NCBI GenBank assembly: GCA_002353555.1
Contig: DEJO01000007.1
Span: forward strand, 1-57,220
DNA from: Prevotella sp. UBA2746
GTDB taxonomy: Bacteria > Bacteroidota > Bacteroidia > Bacteroidales > Bacteroidaceae
Direction: 5' to 3'
DNA length: 57,220 nt
This document shows positions 48,801 to 56,936 of this stretch, in pieces. The notes under the pieces are model-generated. The model ran no database searches and had not been told where the DNA came from. It saw nothing but the letters and a program-made list of their open reading frames with translations. How positions within the stretch are numbered: position 1 is the stretch's first letter; each line of letters begins with the position of its first letter. Position numbers and translations under genes: made by a program.

Positions 48801-48866
48801 TGCACAAATTTCAAATTTTTGTGCAAAGGTAATATGTTCTATGCACATTTCAAAAAAATATGTGCA
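48801..48866. promoter_or_regulatory. Double palindromic operator of ligase A
   Basis: Two 25-bp palindromes, 48801-48825 (arms TGCACAAA/TTTGTGCA) and 48842-48866 (TGCACAT/ATGTGCA), 16 bp apart, centres 41 bp apart. The first overlaps the -7 element and transcription start, the second the -33 element. Confidence 0.75.
48824..48854 (-). promoter_or_regulatory. Promoter of ligase A
   Basis: Minus strand TTTG (48851-48854), 19 bp, TACCTTTG (48824-48831). Leader about 17 nt. Confidence 0.78.
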
Positions 48867-48879
48867 GTTTTTTAAGTAT

Positions 48880-48919
48880 GAATGGTCTAATTGGTACTTT
48901 TTTCCCAATTAGACCATTC
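48880..48919 (-). terminator. 15-bp perfect hairpin after ligase B
   Basis: GAATGGTCTAATTGG/CCAATTAGACCATTC with a 10-nt loop between the stop of ligase B and the ligase A operators. No T-run follows directly, so terminator function is likely but not certain. Confidence 0.6.
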
Positions 48920-48949
48920 CTATTCTTAAAATGGATATATGTGCTGTAT

Positions 48950-50614
48950 TTATGCATTCTGATAGAGGTATCGCTTGATGCTCTTCTTTGGCGTCTTGGC
49001 AAACTCCTCGTCATGGATTTCGATGGCAGAGATTTTGCAGAATGGCGGAATCATCGCGTTCAGTTCCAGACGGTTCTGCTCCATGATGCCTGTGAGGTCT
49101 TCCTTGGTGAATCCCATCGACTTGACTTCATCTGTATCGGGATGTACCAGTGCGATGAGCTTCTCGCCACGCTGGATGATGATGCTTTCGCTGACCATTG
49201 CCAGCGTGTTGAGCTTGTCCTCTATTTCTTCCGGGTATACGTTTTGTCCGTTGGCTCCCAAAAGCATGTTCTTGATGCGTCCGCGAATGAAGATGTTGCC
49301 GTCGGCATCCATCGTTGCCAGGTCTCCCGTGTGGTACCATCCTTCATCGTCGATGGCTTGTGCAGTAGCTTCCGGGTTCTTGTAGTAGCCCACCATCACG
49401 TTGGTGCCGCGCGTAACGATTTCCCCTGGTATGTTCTCCGGGTCGCTGCTGGCTATCTTCACTTCCATGCGGTCGACAGGTGTGCCGCACGACTGTGCCA
49501 CGAAATCATGGTAGTCGCTATAGGAGATGAGCGGTGCACATTCTGTCGTGCCGTAGCCCACGGTGATGGGGAAGTCGATGGTTTTCAGGAAGGCTTCCAC
49601 CTCCTTGTTCAGGGCTGCCCCGCCAACGATGATCTGGTACATGCGCCCGCCAAAGGCGTTGATGACCTGTTCGCAAATCTTTTGCTTCACCCTCTTGCTG
49701 ATGACAGGCATGTTCATCAGCAGTTTCACACGGTTGGTCTGAACGATGGGGAAGACGCGCTTACGGATGATCTTGTCGATGATGAGCGGAACGGCAACAA
49801 TCAGCACGGGCTTGGTTTCGGCAAACGCCTCGGCTATGAGCGACGGGCTGGGCAGGCGGGTCAGGAAGTAGAGGTGCAGGCCTTTGCAGAATCCGAAGAT
49901 AAACTCTATGGCCATGCCATACATGTGAGCCATCGGCAGGATGCACACCATGTTGCCGTTGTCGGGAAGGTGGCAGCCCAGCCTGTCCAGACAAAAACAG
50001 AGGTTGCCCCAGATGGTGCGGTAGGGGAGCATGACACCTTTCGAGAATCCGGTCGTTCCGCTGGTATAGTTGATGAGTGCCAGTTCTTCCGGGTTGTCCA
50101 TGTGGTAGCTGACGTGTTCCTGATGGAAGTACTTGGGATATTTCTTTCCGAACATAGCGTTCAGGTGCTCACGGGCGTAGGTCAGCTTCTCGGAACGGGA
50201 GATGACCAATGAGTAGTCGGGGATGTAGATGATGCCTTCCAGTGCCGGCATCTCGTCGGGATTGATAGCCGTTGCCACCACGTCGCCGACAAAGAGCAAT
50301 TTAGACTCAGAGTGGTTCACGATGTTGTGAACCTGTTCGGGCGTGAATTCATGTTGTATGGGCACGGCAACGGCTCCGTAGGTCAGCGTGGCAAGGAATG
50401 CTACCGCCCAATGGCTGCTGTTTCGTCCGCAGAGGGCTATCTTGTCACCCTTTTCGACCCCGCTGTTCTCGAACAGGATATGAAGTTTCTCTATCTTTCT
50501 GGCAACATCATGAAACTGCAATGTTGCTCCTTTGTAGTCTGTCAACGCATCCTTGTCCCAGTTGTTGATGATGCTTTGTTGAACGTATGAATTGAAGCTT
50601 GGTATCGTCTCCAT
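48950..50614 (-). CDS. Long-chain fatty-acid-CoA ligase, copy B
   Basis: About 554 residues, same family and layout as copy A: INYTSGTTGFSKGVM, GYGTTECAPLISY, GWYHTGDLA, KNMLLGANGQNVYPEEIED, KTPKKSIKRYLYQ. By eye the two proteins are alike along the whole length (identical blocks such as LTYGA and PIRHEF-type loops aside), so this is a tandem duplication. The middle part (after IWGNLCFCLDRLGCHL) differs most from copy A and may change substrate preference. Start 50614 lies just after the operators; the longer frame to 50671 crosses them. Confidence 0.9.
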   Translation of the reverse strand: METIPSFNSYVQQSIINNWDKDALTDYKGATLQFHDVARKIEKLHILFENSGVEKGDKIALCGRNSSHWAVAFLATLTYGAVAVPIQHEFTPEQVHNIVNHSESKLLFVGDVVATAINPDEMPALEGIIYIPDYSLVISRSEKLTYAREHLNAMFGKKYPKYFHQEHVSYHMDNPEELALINYTSGTTGFSKGVMLPYRTIWGNLCFCLDRLGCHLPDNGNMVCILPMAHMYGMAIEFIFGFCKGLHLYFLTRLPSPSLIAEAFAETKPVLIVAVPLIIDKIIRKRVFPIVQTNRVKLLMNMPVISKRVKQKICEQVINAFGGRMYQIIVGGAALNKEVEAFLKTIDFPITVGYGTTECAPLISYSDYHDFVAQSCGTPVDRMEVKIASSDPENIPGEIVTRGTNVMVGYYKNPEATAQAIDDEGWYHTGDLATMDADGNIFIRGRIKNMLLGANGQNVYPEEIEDKLNTLAMVSESIIIQRGEKLIALVHPDTDEVKSMGFTKEDLTGIMEQNRLELNAMIPPFCKISAIEIHDEEFAKTPKKSIKRYLYQNA

Positions 50615-50617
50615 ATA

Positions 50618-50683
50618 TGCACAAATCCAAAAAATTTGTGCAAAGGTAATATGTTCACTGCACAAATCCAAAACTTTTGTGCA
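50618..50683. promoter_or_regulatory. Double palindromic operator of ligase B
   Basis: Two 25-bp palindromes, 50618-50642 and 50659-50683, both with arms TGCACAAA/TTTGTGCA, 16 bp apart, centres 41 bp apart: same geometry as for ligase A. Confidence 0.8.
50641..50672 (-). promoter_or_regulatory. Promoter of ligase B
   Basis: Minus strand TTTG (50669-50672), 20 bp, TACCTTTG (50641-50648). Leader about 20 nt. Confidence 0.78.
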
Positions 50684-50757
50684 CTTTTTATTTTTGCCTA
50701 TTGCATTTCACTGTTTTAGGACATCGGAGAAGAAAAAATAGACGTTTCACGTTATCT

Positions 50758-52008
50758 TCACTCGTAGTGCATCGACTTGGCCGGATGGATGTGGGAGATG
50801 AGGTAGCTTGGTGCAATCAGCACGAACACACATATAAATAAGGTGGCTACATTCAAGATGATGATCCATGGAACGTTCAGTTCGACAGGCACCGTCTCGA
50901 CGTAGTACTTCGACGGGTCCAGCTTCACCAAGCCGGTATAGTGTTGCAAGGCGATGAGTCCCAGTCCGATGATGTTGCCGATGAGCAGTCCTTTGCTGAT
51001 GATGAAGACGGCAAACCACAGGAAGGTGTGCCGTATCTGCCGGTTGCGGGCACCGAGCGCCTTCAGGATGCCGATCATCTGAGTGCGTTCAAGGATGATG
51101 ATGAGCAGTCCAGAGGTCATGGTGACCCCGGCAATCGCCACCATCAGCGCCAGTATCATCCACACATTCAGGTCCATCAGGTCGAGCCATGAGAAAATCT
51201 GCGGGTTCATCTCTACGATGGTCTGTGTAGAATAGGTGCCGCCATAGCGGTCTACGGTGCGGTTCACCTTGTCGATGACGTTCTGGGCTACGGCATTGAG
51301 CTGGTCGAAGTCGGCAACGGTCATCTCTGCTCCGCTATACTGGTCGGGTTCCCATCCGTTCAGCTTGTTCACTGTGTAGAGGTCTGCCAGACAAATGCTC
51401 TCGTCATATTGCTTCAGGTTGGTCTCGTAGATGCCGGTTACCGTCAGCCGTCGCGTGCGCATACCCTGTTCGTTGATGAAGTAAGCAAACACCCTGTCGC
51501 CACATTTCAGTTGCAACTTGTCTGCCATGAGCTTCGAGATGACAATCTTCTGCTGACTCTTCCGGTCGGAGAAGTGGGGGATGAAGCCTTCCTTCATGTT
51601 CTGATGGATAAACGTCGTGTCGTATTCCGGTCCGACACCCTTGAACATCACTCCCAGGAAGTCGTCGTCGGTCTTCAGGATGCCTTGCTTCAAGGCGTAG
51701 CGTTGCACATGTTCTATGCCGGGGATGGCGCTCAAGACTTTCGTCATCGAGTCGCCCATCTGTATGGGGTATTGCTCTGCCGTCTGTTGCGTCATGAAGT
51801 CAGCAACGGTGATATGGCTGCCGAAGCCCACCACCTTATTGCGAACCGAATGCTTGAAGCCTAACATCACGCACACGCTGACAATCATCACGGCAAGTCC
51901 TATCGCCACGCCCAATGTGGCAATGCGTATGGCAGGGCGCGACACCTGTCTGCCGTCGCCCTTGTCGCCTTCAATCCTCCGTGCAATAAACAATGGAAAG
52001 TTGCTCAT
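50758..52008 (-). CDS. LolC/LolE-type lipoprotein-release ABC permease
   Basis: 416 residues. N-terminal FIARRIEGDKGDGRQVSRPA, then a first helix (IATLGVAIGLAVMIVSVCVM), a large periplasmic domain (about 60-270) and three C-terminal helices including VWMILALMVAIAGVTMTSGL and IILERTQMIGILKALGARNR. This is the FtsX/LolE layout; with a LolD ATPase elsewhere it would move lipoproteins out of the inner membrane. The promoter is only 5 nt from the ATG. Confidence 0.87.
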   Translation of the reverse strand: MSNFPLFIARRIEGDKGDGRQVSRPAIRIATLGVAIGLAVMIVSVCVMLGFKHSVRNKVVGFGSHITVADFMTQQTAEQYPIQMGDSMTKVLSAIPGIEHVQRYALKQGILKTDDDFLGVMFKGVGPEYDTTFIHQNMKEGFIPHFSDRKSQQKIVISKLMADKLQLKCGDRVFAYFINEQGMRTRRLTVTGIYETNLKQYDESICLADLYTVNKLNGWEPDQYSGAEMTVADFDQLNAVAQNVIDKVNRTVDRYGGTYSTQTIVEMNPQIFSWLDLMDLNVWMILALMVAIAGVTMTSGLLIIILERTQMIGILKALGARNRQIRHTFLWFAVFIISKGLLIGNIIGLGLIALQHYTGLVKLDPSKYYVETVPVELNVPWIIILNVATLFICVFVLIAPSYLISHIHPAKSMHYE

Positions 52009-52013
52009 GTCTG

Positions 52014-52044
52014 CAAAGGTAGTGCAAACCGAAGAGAAAGCAAA
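52014..52044 (-). promoter_or_regulatory. Promoter of the LolC/E-type gene
   Basis: Minus strand TTTG (52041-52044), 19 bp, TACCTTTG (52014-52021), then 5 nt and the ATG; a strong leaderless candidate. Confidence 0.75.
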
Positions 52045-52073
52045 AGAAAACCATAAGAAAACTCACATTTCTT

Positions 52074-52104
52074 TTTGTCTTTCTCTCGATTTTCCTTACT
52101 TTTG
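52074..52104 (+). promoter_or_regulatory. Promoter of the FMN reductase/MBOAT operon
   Basis: TTTG (52074-52077), 19 bp, TACTTTTG (52097-52104). Leader about 85 nt. It is divergent from the LolC/E-type promoter. Confidence 0.75.
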
Positions 52105-52195
52105 CATCTGCATTCATGCATCCATCAGGAAAAACATTCCTTACATCTCAAGATGATTTTATCGTTAACTTTATAGTATTAAAAACAAGAACAAG

Positions 52196-52711
52196 ATGAA
52201 GATTCTGATTTTACTAGGCTCTCCACGGGCTAAAGGCAACACCGCATGGATGGCGGAAGAGTATAAGAATGCTGCCGAGGCAGCTGGTCATGAGGTGACG
52301 CTGGTCAACGTTTCCAAGAAGAAGATTGCCGGCTGTCTGGCTTGCGAGTACTGCCACAACAAAGGCAACGGCGCGTGTATCCAGAAGGACGACATGCAGG
52401 AACTCTATCCGCTCATGGCTGAAGCCGAGGTGCTGGTGTTGGCTGCTCCTATCTATTACTTCACGCTCAACGCCCAGATACAGGCTCCCATCCAGCGTAT
52501 GTATTGCGTGAACAGTCCTGCCAAGGTGAAGAAGATGGCGCTTCTCATGTCTTCTTATTCTCCTGGCGTCTATAGTGGTGCAACGGCTGAGTACCATGAC
52601 ATCTGCAACTACTGGAAGGTAGAAGATACAGGTATCGTCACCGCAAAGATAGACGAGCAGAAGACAGACGAGACCAAAGCTAAGATTCAGGCTCTCGTCA
52701 GCAAGTTGTAA
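52196..52711 (+). CDS. NADPH-dependent FMN reductase / flavodoxin-like protein
   Basis: 171 residues, flavodoxin-like fold. The N-terminal MKILILLGSPRAKGNTAWMA is the FMN phosphate loop; a Cys cluster CLACEYCHNKGNGAC near residue 47-61 is typical of iron-sulfur flavoprotein-type reductases, and AAPIYYFTLNAQ is the flavin-ring loop. Electron donor and acceptor are unknown. The MBOAT gene starts 3 nt after its stop. Confidence 0.85.
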   Translation: MKILILLGSPRAKGNTAWMAEEYKNAAEAAGHEVTLVNVSKKKIAGCLACEYCHNKGNGACIQKDDMQELYPLMAEAEVLVLAAPIYYFTLNAQIQAPIQRMYCVNSPAKVKKMALLMSSYSPGVYSGATAEYHDICNYWKVEDTGIVTAKIDEQKTDETKAKIQALVSKL

Positions 52712-52714
52712 TGC

Positions 52715-54157
52715 ATGCTGTTCAATTCATTTGAGTTCCTGCTGTTCCTGCCAATAGTCTTTCTGCTCTATTGGCAGGTGTTCCGTGGGCGGCGCTTGCA
52801 GAATCTGCTGATTGTCGTTGCAAGCTACGTCTTCTATGGCTGGTGGGACTGGCGCTTCCTGTTCCTGATAGCGCTTACCTCGTTTTGCAGCTTCACCAGC
52901 GGGCTGCTGCTGGAACACTATGAAGGGAGGCGAAGATGGCAACAAGCCGTCAGCGCTACGAACATCATATTCAATTTGTTGATTCTCGGCATATTTAAAT
53001 ACTATAACTTCTTTGTCGAGAATCTGGATGCGTTGTTTGGCATGATGGGCTACCATCTTGACTGGGTGACGCTGAATATTATCCTCCCGGTAGGTATTTC
53101 GTTCTATACCTTTCAGGCGCTCAGCTATACTATTGACATCTACCAGAAGAAGCTGTCTGCCACACACGACTGGGTAGAGTTCTTTGCCTACATCAGTTTC
53201 TTTCCACAACTTGTGGCTGGTCCTATCGAGCGGGCGACGAATCTGCTTCCTCAGTTCCAGCGGCAACGACGTTTCAACTATGCCGATGCAGTTGACGGCA
53301 TGCGTCAGATGCTTTGGGGCTTTTTCAAGAAAGTGTTTATAGCTGACAGTTGTGCCGTCGTGGTCAATAGCTATTGGGGTGAGTATGCAGGTATGAACGG
53401 CATCTCGCTGTTCGTCATGGGGGTGTTGTTTGCTTTCCAGATCTATTGCGACTTTTCCGGTTACTCGGATATTGCCATAGGTACAGCGCGGTTGTTTGGC
53501 TTCAGCCTGATGCGTAACTTTGCCTACCCGTATTTCTCAAGAAGTATTCCTGAGTTTTGGCGCCGCTGGCACATCTCGTTGACCACATGGTTCCGTGACT
53601 ACATCTATTTCCCTCTTGGCGGAAGCCGGTGCAGCAAGTGGAAGGCACTCAGGAACGTCTTCCTGGTATGGGGCATCAGCGGCCTTTGGCATGGTGCCAG
53701 CTGGACCTTCGTCTGTTGGGGATTGTACCATGCTATGCTTCTTGCCGTATACCATCTCTCCGGCATCAACACGAAACATGACCATGTCGTGGCTTTTGGC
53801 AGGGTGCTCCCTTCTGTCAAGGAGTTCTTCCAGATGCTGATGACGTTTGCCTTGGCTGTTATCGGATGGATTTTCTTCAGGGCAGAAGACATACAGCAGG
53901 CTTATGACTTTATCAGTAGGATGTTTCTGAACCTGTTCGACGGCTTTTCCATTCAACATGGTAAGCAGCTGTTGCTCTATGTGGTTGGCTTGACCGTCGT
54001 CGAATGGCTGCAACGCGACAAGCAACATGCCTTGCAGTTTCCACATGTCAAGCCCTTCTGCTACCGTTGGGTGCGTTGGTGTGTCTACTACATCTTGTTG
54101 ATATTGATAGCCCAGAATGCTGGTCTTGAACAAACGTTTATCTATTTCCAGTTTTAG
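52715..54157 (+). CDS. MBOAT-family O-acyltransferase (AlgI/DltB-like)
   Basis: 480 residues, about 10-12 membrane helices, inner membrane. LFNSFEFLLFLPIVFLLYW is the usual N-terminus. The catalytic His lies in GISGLWHGASWTFVCWGLYH; the second family His region is FWRRWHISLTTWFRDYIYF. AlgI-type MBOATs pass acyl groups across the membrane to polysaccharide or teichoic acid. The acceptor here is unknown. Two nt separate it from the SGNH-like gene, which looks like its periplasmic partner. Confidence 0.92.
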   Translation: MLFNSFEFLLFLPIVFLLYWQVFRGRRLQNLLIVVASYVFYGWWDWRFLFLIALTSFCSFTSGLLLEHYEGRRRWQQAVSATNIIFNLLILGIFKYYNFFVENLDALFGMMGYHLDWVTLNIILPVGISFYTFQALSYTIDIYQKKLSATHDWVEFFAYISFFPQLVAGPIERATNLLPQFQRQRRFNYADAVDGMRQMLWGFFKKVFIADSCAVVVNSYWGEYAGMNGISLFVMGVLFAFQIYCDFSGYSDIAIGTARLFGFSLMRNFAYPYFSRSIPEFWRRWHISLTTWFRDYIYFPLGGSRCSKWKALRNVFLVWGISGLWHGASWTFVCWGLYHAMLLAVYHLSGINTKHDHVVAFGRVLPSVKEFFQMLMTFALAVIGWIFFRAEDIQQAYDFISRMFLNLFDGFSIQHGKQLLLYVVGLTVVEWLQRDKQHALQFPHVKPFCYRWVRWCVYYILLILIAQNAGLEQTFIYFQF

Positions 54158-54159
54158 CC

Positions 54160-55158
54160 ATGAAGAAGTTCATCACATACATGTCATGCTTTAGCATTCC
54201 TCTCTTCGTGCTGTTGGCTATATACATAGCAACAGATATCTTTAAGGTCATCTATCACTATGACCCTTATTACGAAAACTCGTATCATATTGGTGTGAAC
54301 AGGGCATACGGGTCTGCGATGACGTTTCTCAATCAAAACCCTAAATTCCATTACGATTCCTTTATCTTCGGAAGCTCACGGAGCCTATACTATGAAATCG
54401 ACACTTGGAAAAAGTACCTGCCCAAAGGGAGCAGCTGTATGCACTTTGACGAATTTGGCGGCTCTATAGGTGGCGTGCGCGACATGGTCGTATTTCTTGA
54501 TAAGCATGGGGCACAGGTCAGAAACGCCTTGCTGGTCGTAGACCATGAGCTGCTTTCACGCCTGGAACAGCAGGGCTACCTGTTTGCTACGCCACCGCTC
54601 TTGGGTGGTTATTCTAACTTCATCAGCTTCCACGCACAACATTTTATGGCTTTCCTGAATCCGAAGTTCTTAGTGGCTTTGGCTGACTACAACCTGTTTG
54701 GGACATTCCGCCCCTACATGAAAACGCTCATCAAAGACAGCCAATCCACGTATCTCCCGGCATACAACGAGTATCAAGAAACGCAGCCGGAGAAGGCGAT
54801 CCGGGCAGGGACCTATTATGATGCCGAGCATTTGAAGGCTTTTGAAGGTGTGCAGAAGCCCGGTACTTTCTCGTCAGAGATAACTGACGATGAAATCATC
54901 GGCTGCCTGAATGACATCAAGGGCGTTTTCGACAAACAACATACCTCCTATAAAGTGGTCATAAGCCCCTTGTATGACCAGGTGAAGCTGAATCCAGCCA
55001 CATTCAACCAGCTCTGTGCCATCTTCGGAAAAAACCACGTCTATGATTTCTCTGGCGTGAACAAATGGAATCGTGACTACCACAATTATTACGAAGCCTC
55101 CCACTACCGCCCGTCCGTCGCAGCTGAAATCATGAGCATCATCTATTCGGGCAAGTAG
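54160..55158 (+). CDS. SGNH-like periplasmic acyltransferase partner of the MBOAT
   Basis: 332 residues. N-terminal signal anchor (FSIPLFVLLAIYIATDIF). FIFGSSRSLYYEID resembles SGNH block I with the Ser nucleophile, and YYEASHYRPSVAAEIM resembles the block V region (acidic residue, Ser-His). This pairing of an MBOAT with an anchored SGNH-like protein is the AlgI-AlgJ/X, DltB-DltD pattern. I infer O-acylation of an exported glycan; no family is certain. Confidence 0.68.
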   Translation: MKKFITYMSCFSIPLFVLLAIYIATDIFKVIYHYDPYYENSYHIGVNRAYGSAMTFLNQNPKFHYDSFIFGSSRSLYYEIDTWKKYLPKGSSCMHFDEFGGSIGGVRDMVVFLDKHGAQVRNALLVVDHELLSRLEQQGYLFATPPLLGGYSNFISFHAQHFMAFLNPKFLVALADYNLFGTFRPYMKTLIKDSQSTYLPAYNEYQETQPEKAIRAGTYYDAEHLKAFEGVQKPGTFSSEITDDEIIGCLNDIKGVFDKQHTSYKVVISPLYDQVKLNPATFNQLCAIFGKNHVYDFSGVNKWNRDYHNYYEASHYRPSVAAEIMSIIYSGK

Positions 55159-55984
55159 CTGGCAGGTCTTGAAGTGTATACAAGGAAAGCGACCAGATTA
55201 AAGAAAGGAAATAACATAATGAATAGAAATTTCAGAATAATTTCTGGCAATTTCTTTCCTTCAAGACATTTAGAATAAAGAAAGAAATTGACATAATTAG
55301 AATAATTATTTCCCTTAAAGTCGCCTTACGGTGAGTAATCGAGTTCTACTCGCTTCGCTCGTCGAAGAAATTTAACCGCTCGGCATCCCGTTAGGGTGAC
55401 GCTTGCCAAAGCCCGCTTTTCTTCGCTATTCACTGGGTTAAGCTCCTGAAATCCTGTGGTTTGCTGCCAAAAGTGAACAGGTGAACAGTTGCTTGCGACT
55501 TTTTTAGTGTCAACGAGAAAAAGTACATTTTTTCTTGGCGGTATGAAGAATAATCCATATCTTTGCATTGTCTTCATCTGCCTGTAAAGCTGAACTACGA
55601 AATTAATACATGTGAAGCAGAAGCGGAAGGGTGGGGATACATATATGAGAAAGTGTCTACTAAGGCGCTTTGTTCTTTGACTCTACAGATGTCTCGCAAA
55701 CATTAAATCCTGTCAAAAGCAAAGCAACGGTGGATGCTCATGGGTATGTTTATAGCAGCCCGTATTGTATCTGTATAAAAGATGCATACGGTATGTTTAT
55801 ATACATACATGTGTGGGCTTCTGCGTTGTTCGTTTCGACAGGATGGGCAATGCGAGACGCCTTGTAGAGTGGGACGAGCAACTGGTACAGCGACCCACAC
55901 TTTTTTGTATCATGTACCTAACAGTCAATTTATTTTAATATATCTGAGTTGGGGGTTGTTGTTCGGATTGTTAATAATGTGCTA
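55159..55984. other. Gene-poor region, possible interspersed repeat or RNA leader
   Basis: No convincing gene in about 825 bp. 55160-55320 is A/T-rich with short inverted repeats (CTTGAAG...CTTCAAG; AGAAAT...ATTTCT). 55320-55500 is more GC-rich and holds hairpins (CGAGT/ACTCG; GGCATCCC near GGGTGACGC). A consensus promoter lies at 55534-55565, followed by A/G-rich sequence without an ORF. 55740-55910 has a direct repeat GTATGTTTATA and a CCGTAT/ATACGG hairpin. Short frames here show no protein features. Confidence 0.5.
55534..55565 (+). promoter_or_regulatory. Consensus promoter with no evident gene
   Basis: CTTG (55534-55537), 20 bp, TATCTTTG (55558-55565). The next gene starts 420 nt downstream. 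Confidence 0.55.
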
Positions 55985-56893
55985 ATGCAATATATATATC
56001 ATTACACGTCAGCAGATGTTTTGAATAAACTATTAGAAGGTATCGTTGAAGACCATGATTCAGAGAAAAAATCCTTTGTATTTCATGCGAACAGTTTATT
56101 TTCCATGAATGATCCGACAGAATTGGTTTATGGCTGCGAACTAATTTGGAAGGAACTTCCAAAGATAGAAGAACAGCTGAAGATTGATGAGGAACAATTC
56201 AGACTTTCTAAGTTTTGGACTTTCGTCAATACGGAAAAAAATGAACAAGAATTGAATTGTCAATTCATTGATGCATTGTATGAAAATCCCAGTTCTCCAT
56301 TTGTTATTTGCTTCTCAAGAGTGTGTGATTCATTGCCTTTATGGACAATGTATGGAGATAATGGTTATGGGGTATGTCTGAAATTTGCTCAATCTGTACT
56401 GCAAATTGAAGGAAAGAAATATGCTCCAAAGGTAAATATATTGAGAAATATCGGGGTCGTAGATGTTGAATATGGCAAGTGGGGAACAGACTCTATATTG
56501 AGGAAAACTCTTGTTGATCTGTATAGTAACTACTATAAGGATGTAAAACAACTTCAATCCTCTCAAGAGATACAGCAAGCGAAATTGGATTTCTTATTGT
56601 TATTATGTGTCGTAGTAGCAACATTTCTTAAAAATGAAGCTTATGAATATGAGAAAGAATCCCGTCTTTTATGTTATGAGACAAACGATGACCGTATCTT
56701 TTACGATACGAATCGAATAGGACAATTGATATCATACAAGAAAATAAAGATATCAACCGAATATTTAAAGGAAATTATTGTTGGACCATGTGCAGATTTT
56801 AAATCTACGGAACGTATATTGAAACAGCTAACAAGGAAATATGGGCTTGAAGGTGTTCACATCTCAGCATCAAAAGTTCCATATAGAGATTAA
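55985..56893 (+). CDS. DUF2971 family protein
   Basis: 302 residues, no signal or membrane segment. The family pattern is clear: YIYHYTSADVLNKLLEG at the start, LFSMNDPTELVYG near residue 40, PFVICFSRVCDSLPLWTMYG near 105, GVCLKFAQ, and EAYEYEKESRLLCYE near 225. Role unknown; the family turns up in accessory and defence-type regions. The gene is much more A/T-rich than its neighbours and uses more A/T-ending codons, suggesting recent acquisition. The ATG at 55985 is preferred to the upstream start at 55949. Confidence 0.83.
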   Translation: MQYIYHYTSADVLNKLLEGIVEDHDSEKKSFVFHANSLFSMNDPTELVYGCELIWKELPKIEEQLKIDEEQFRLSKFWTFVNTEKNEQELNCQFIDALYENPSSPFVICFSRVCDSLPLWTMYGDNGYGVCLKFAQSVLQIEGKKYAPKVNILRNIGVVDVEYGKWGTDSILRKTLVDLYSNYYKDVKQLQSSQEIQQAKLDFLLLLCVVVATFLKNEAYEYEKESRLLCYETNDDRIFYDTNRIGQLISYKKIKISTEYLKEIIVGPCADFKSTERILKQLTRKYGLEGVHISASKVPYRD

Positions 56894-56936
56894 TATACTT
56901 CAAGACTTTATTATTCATTTTTTACCCCCAAACATT

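Noticed and set aside
48860..50212. 450-codon open frame antisense to ligase B
   Set aside because: Overlaps a certain gene and has no family features.
55326..55577. 83-codon minus-strand frame
   Set aside because: No start context, signal or domain; it crosses hairpins and a promoter on the other strand.
55703..55900. 65-codon frames on both strands near a repeat-like stretch
   Set aside because: Low-complexity product and no conserved features; more likely part of a non-coding repeat.
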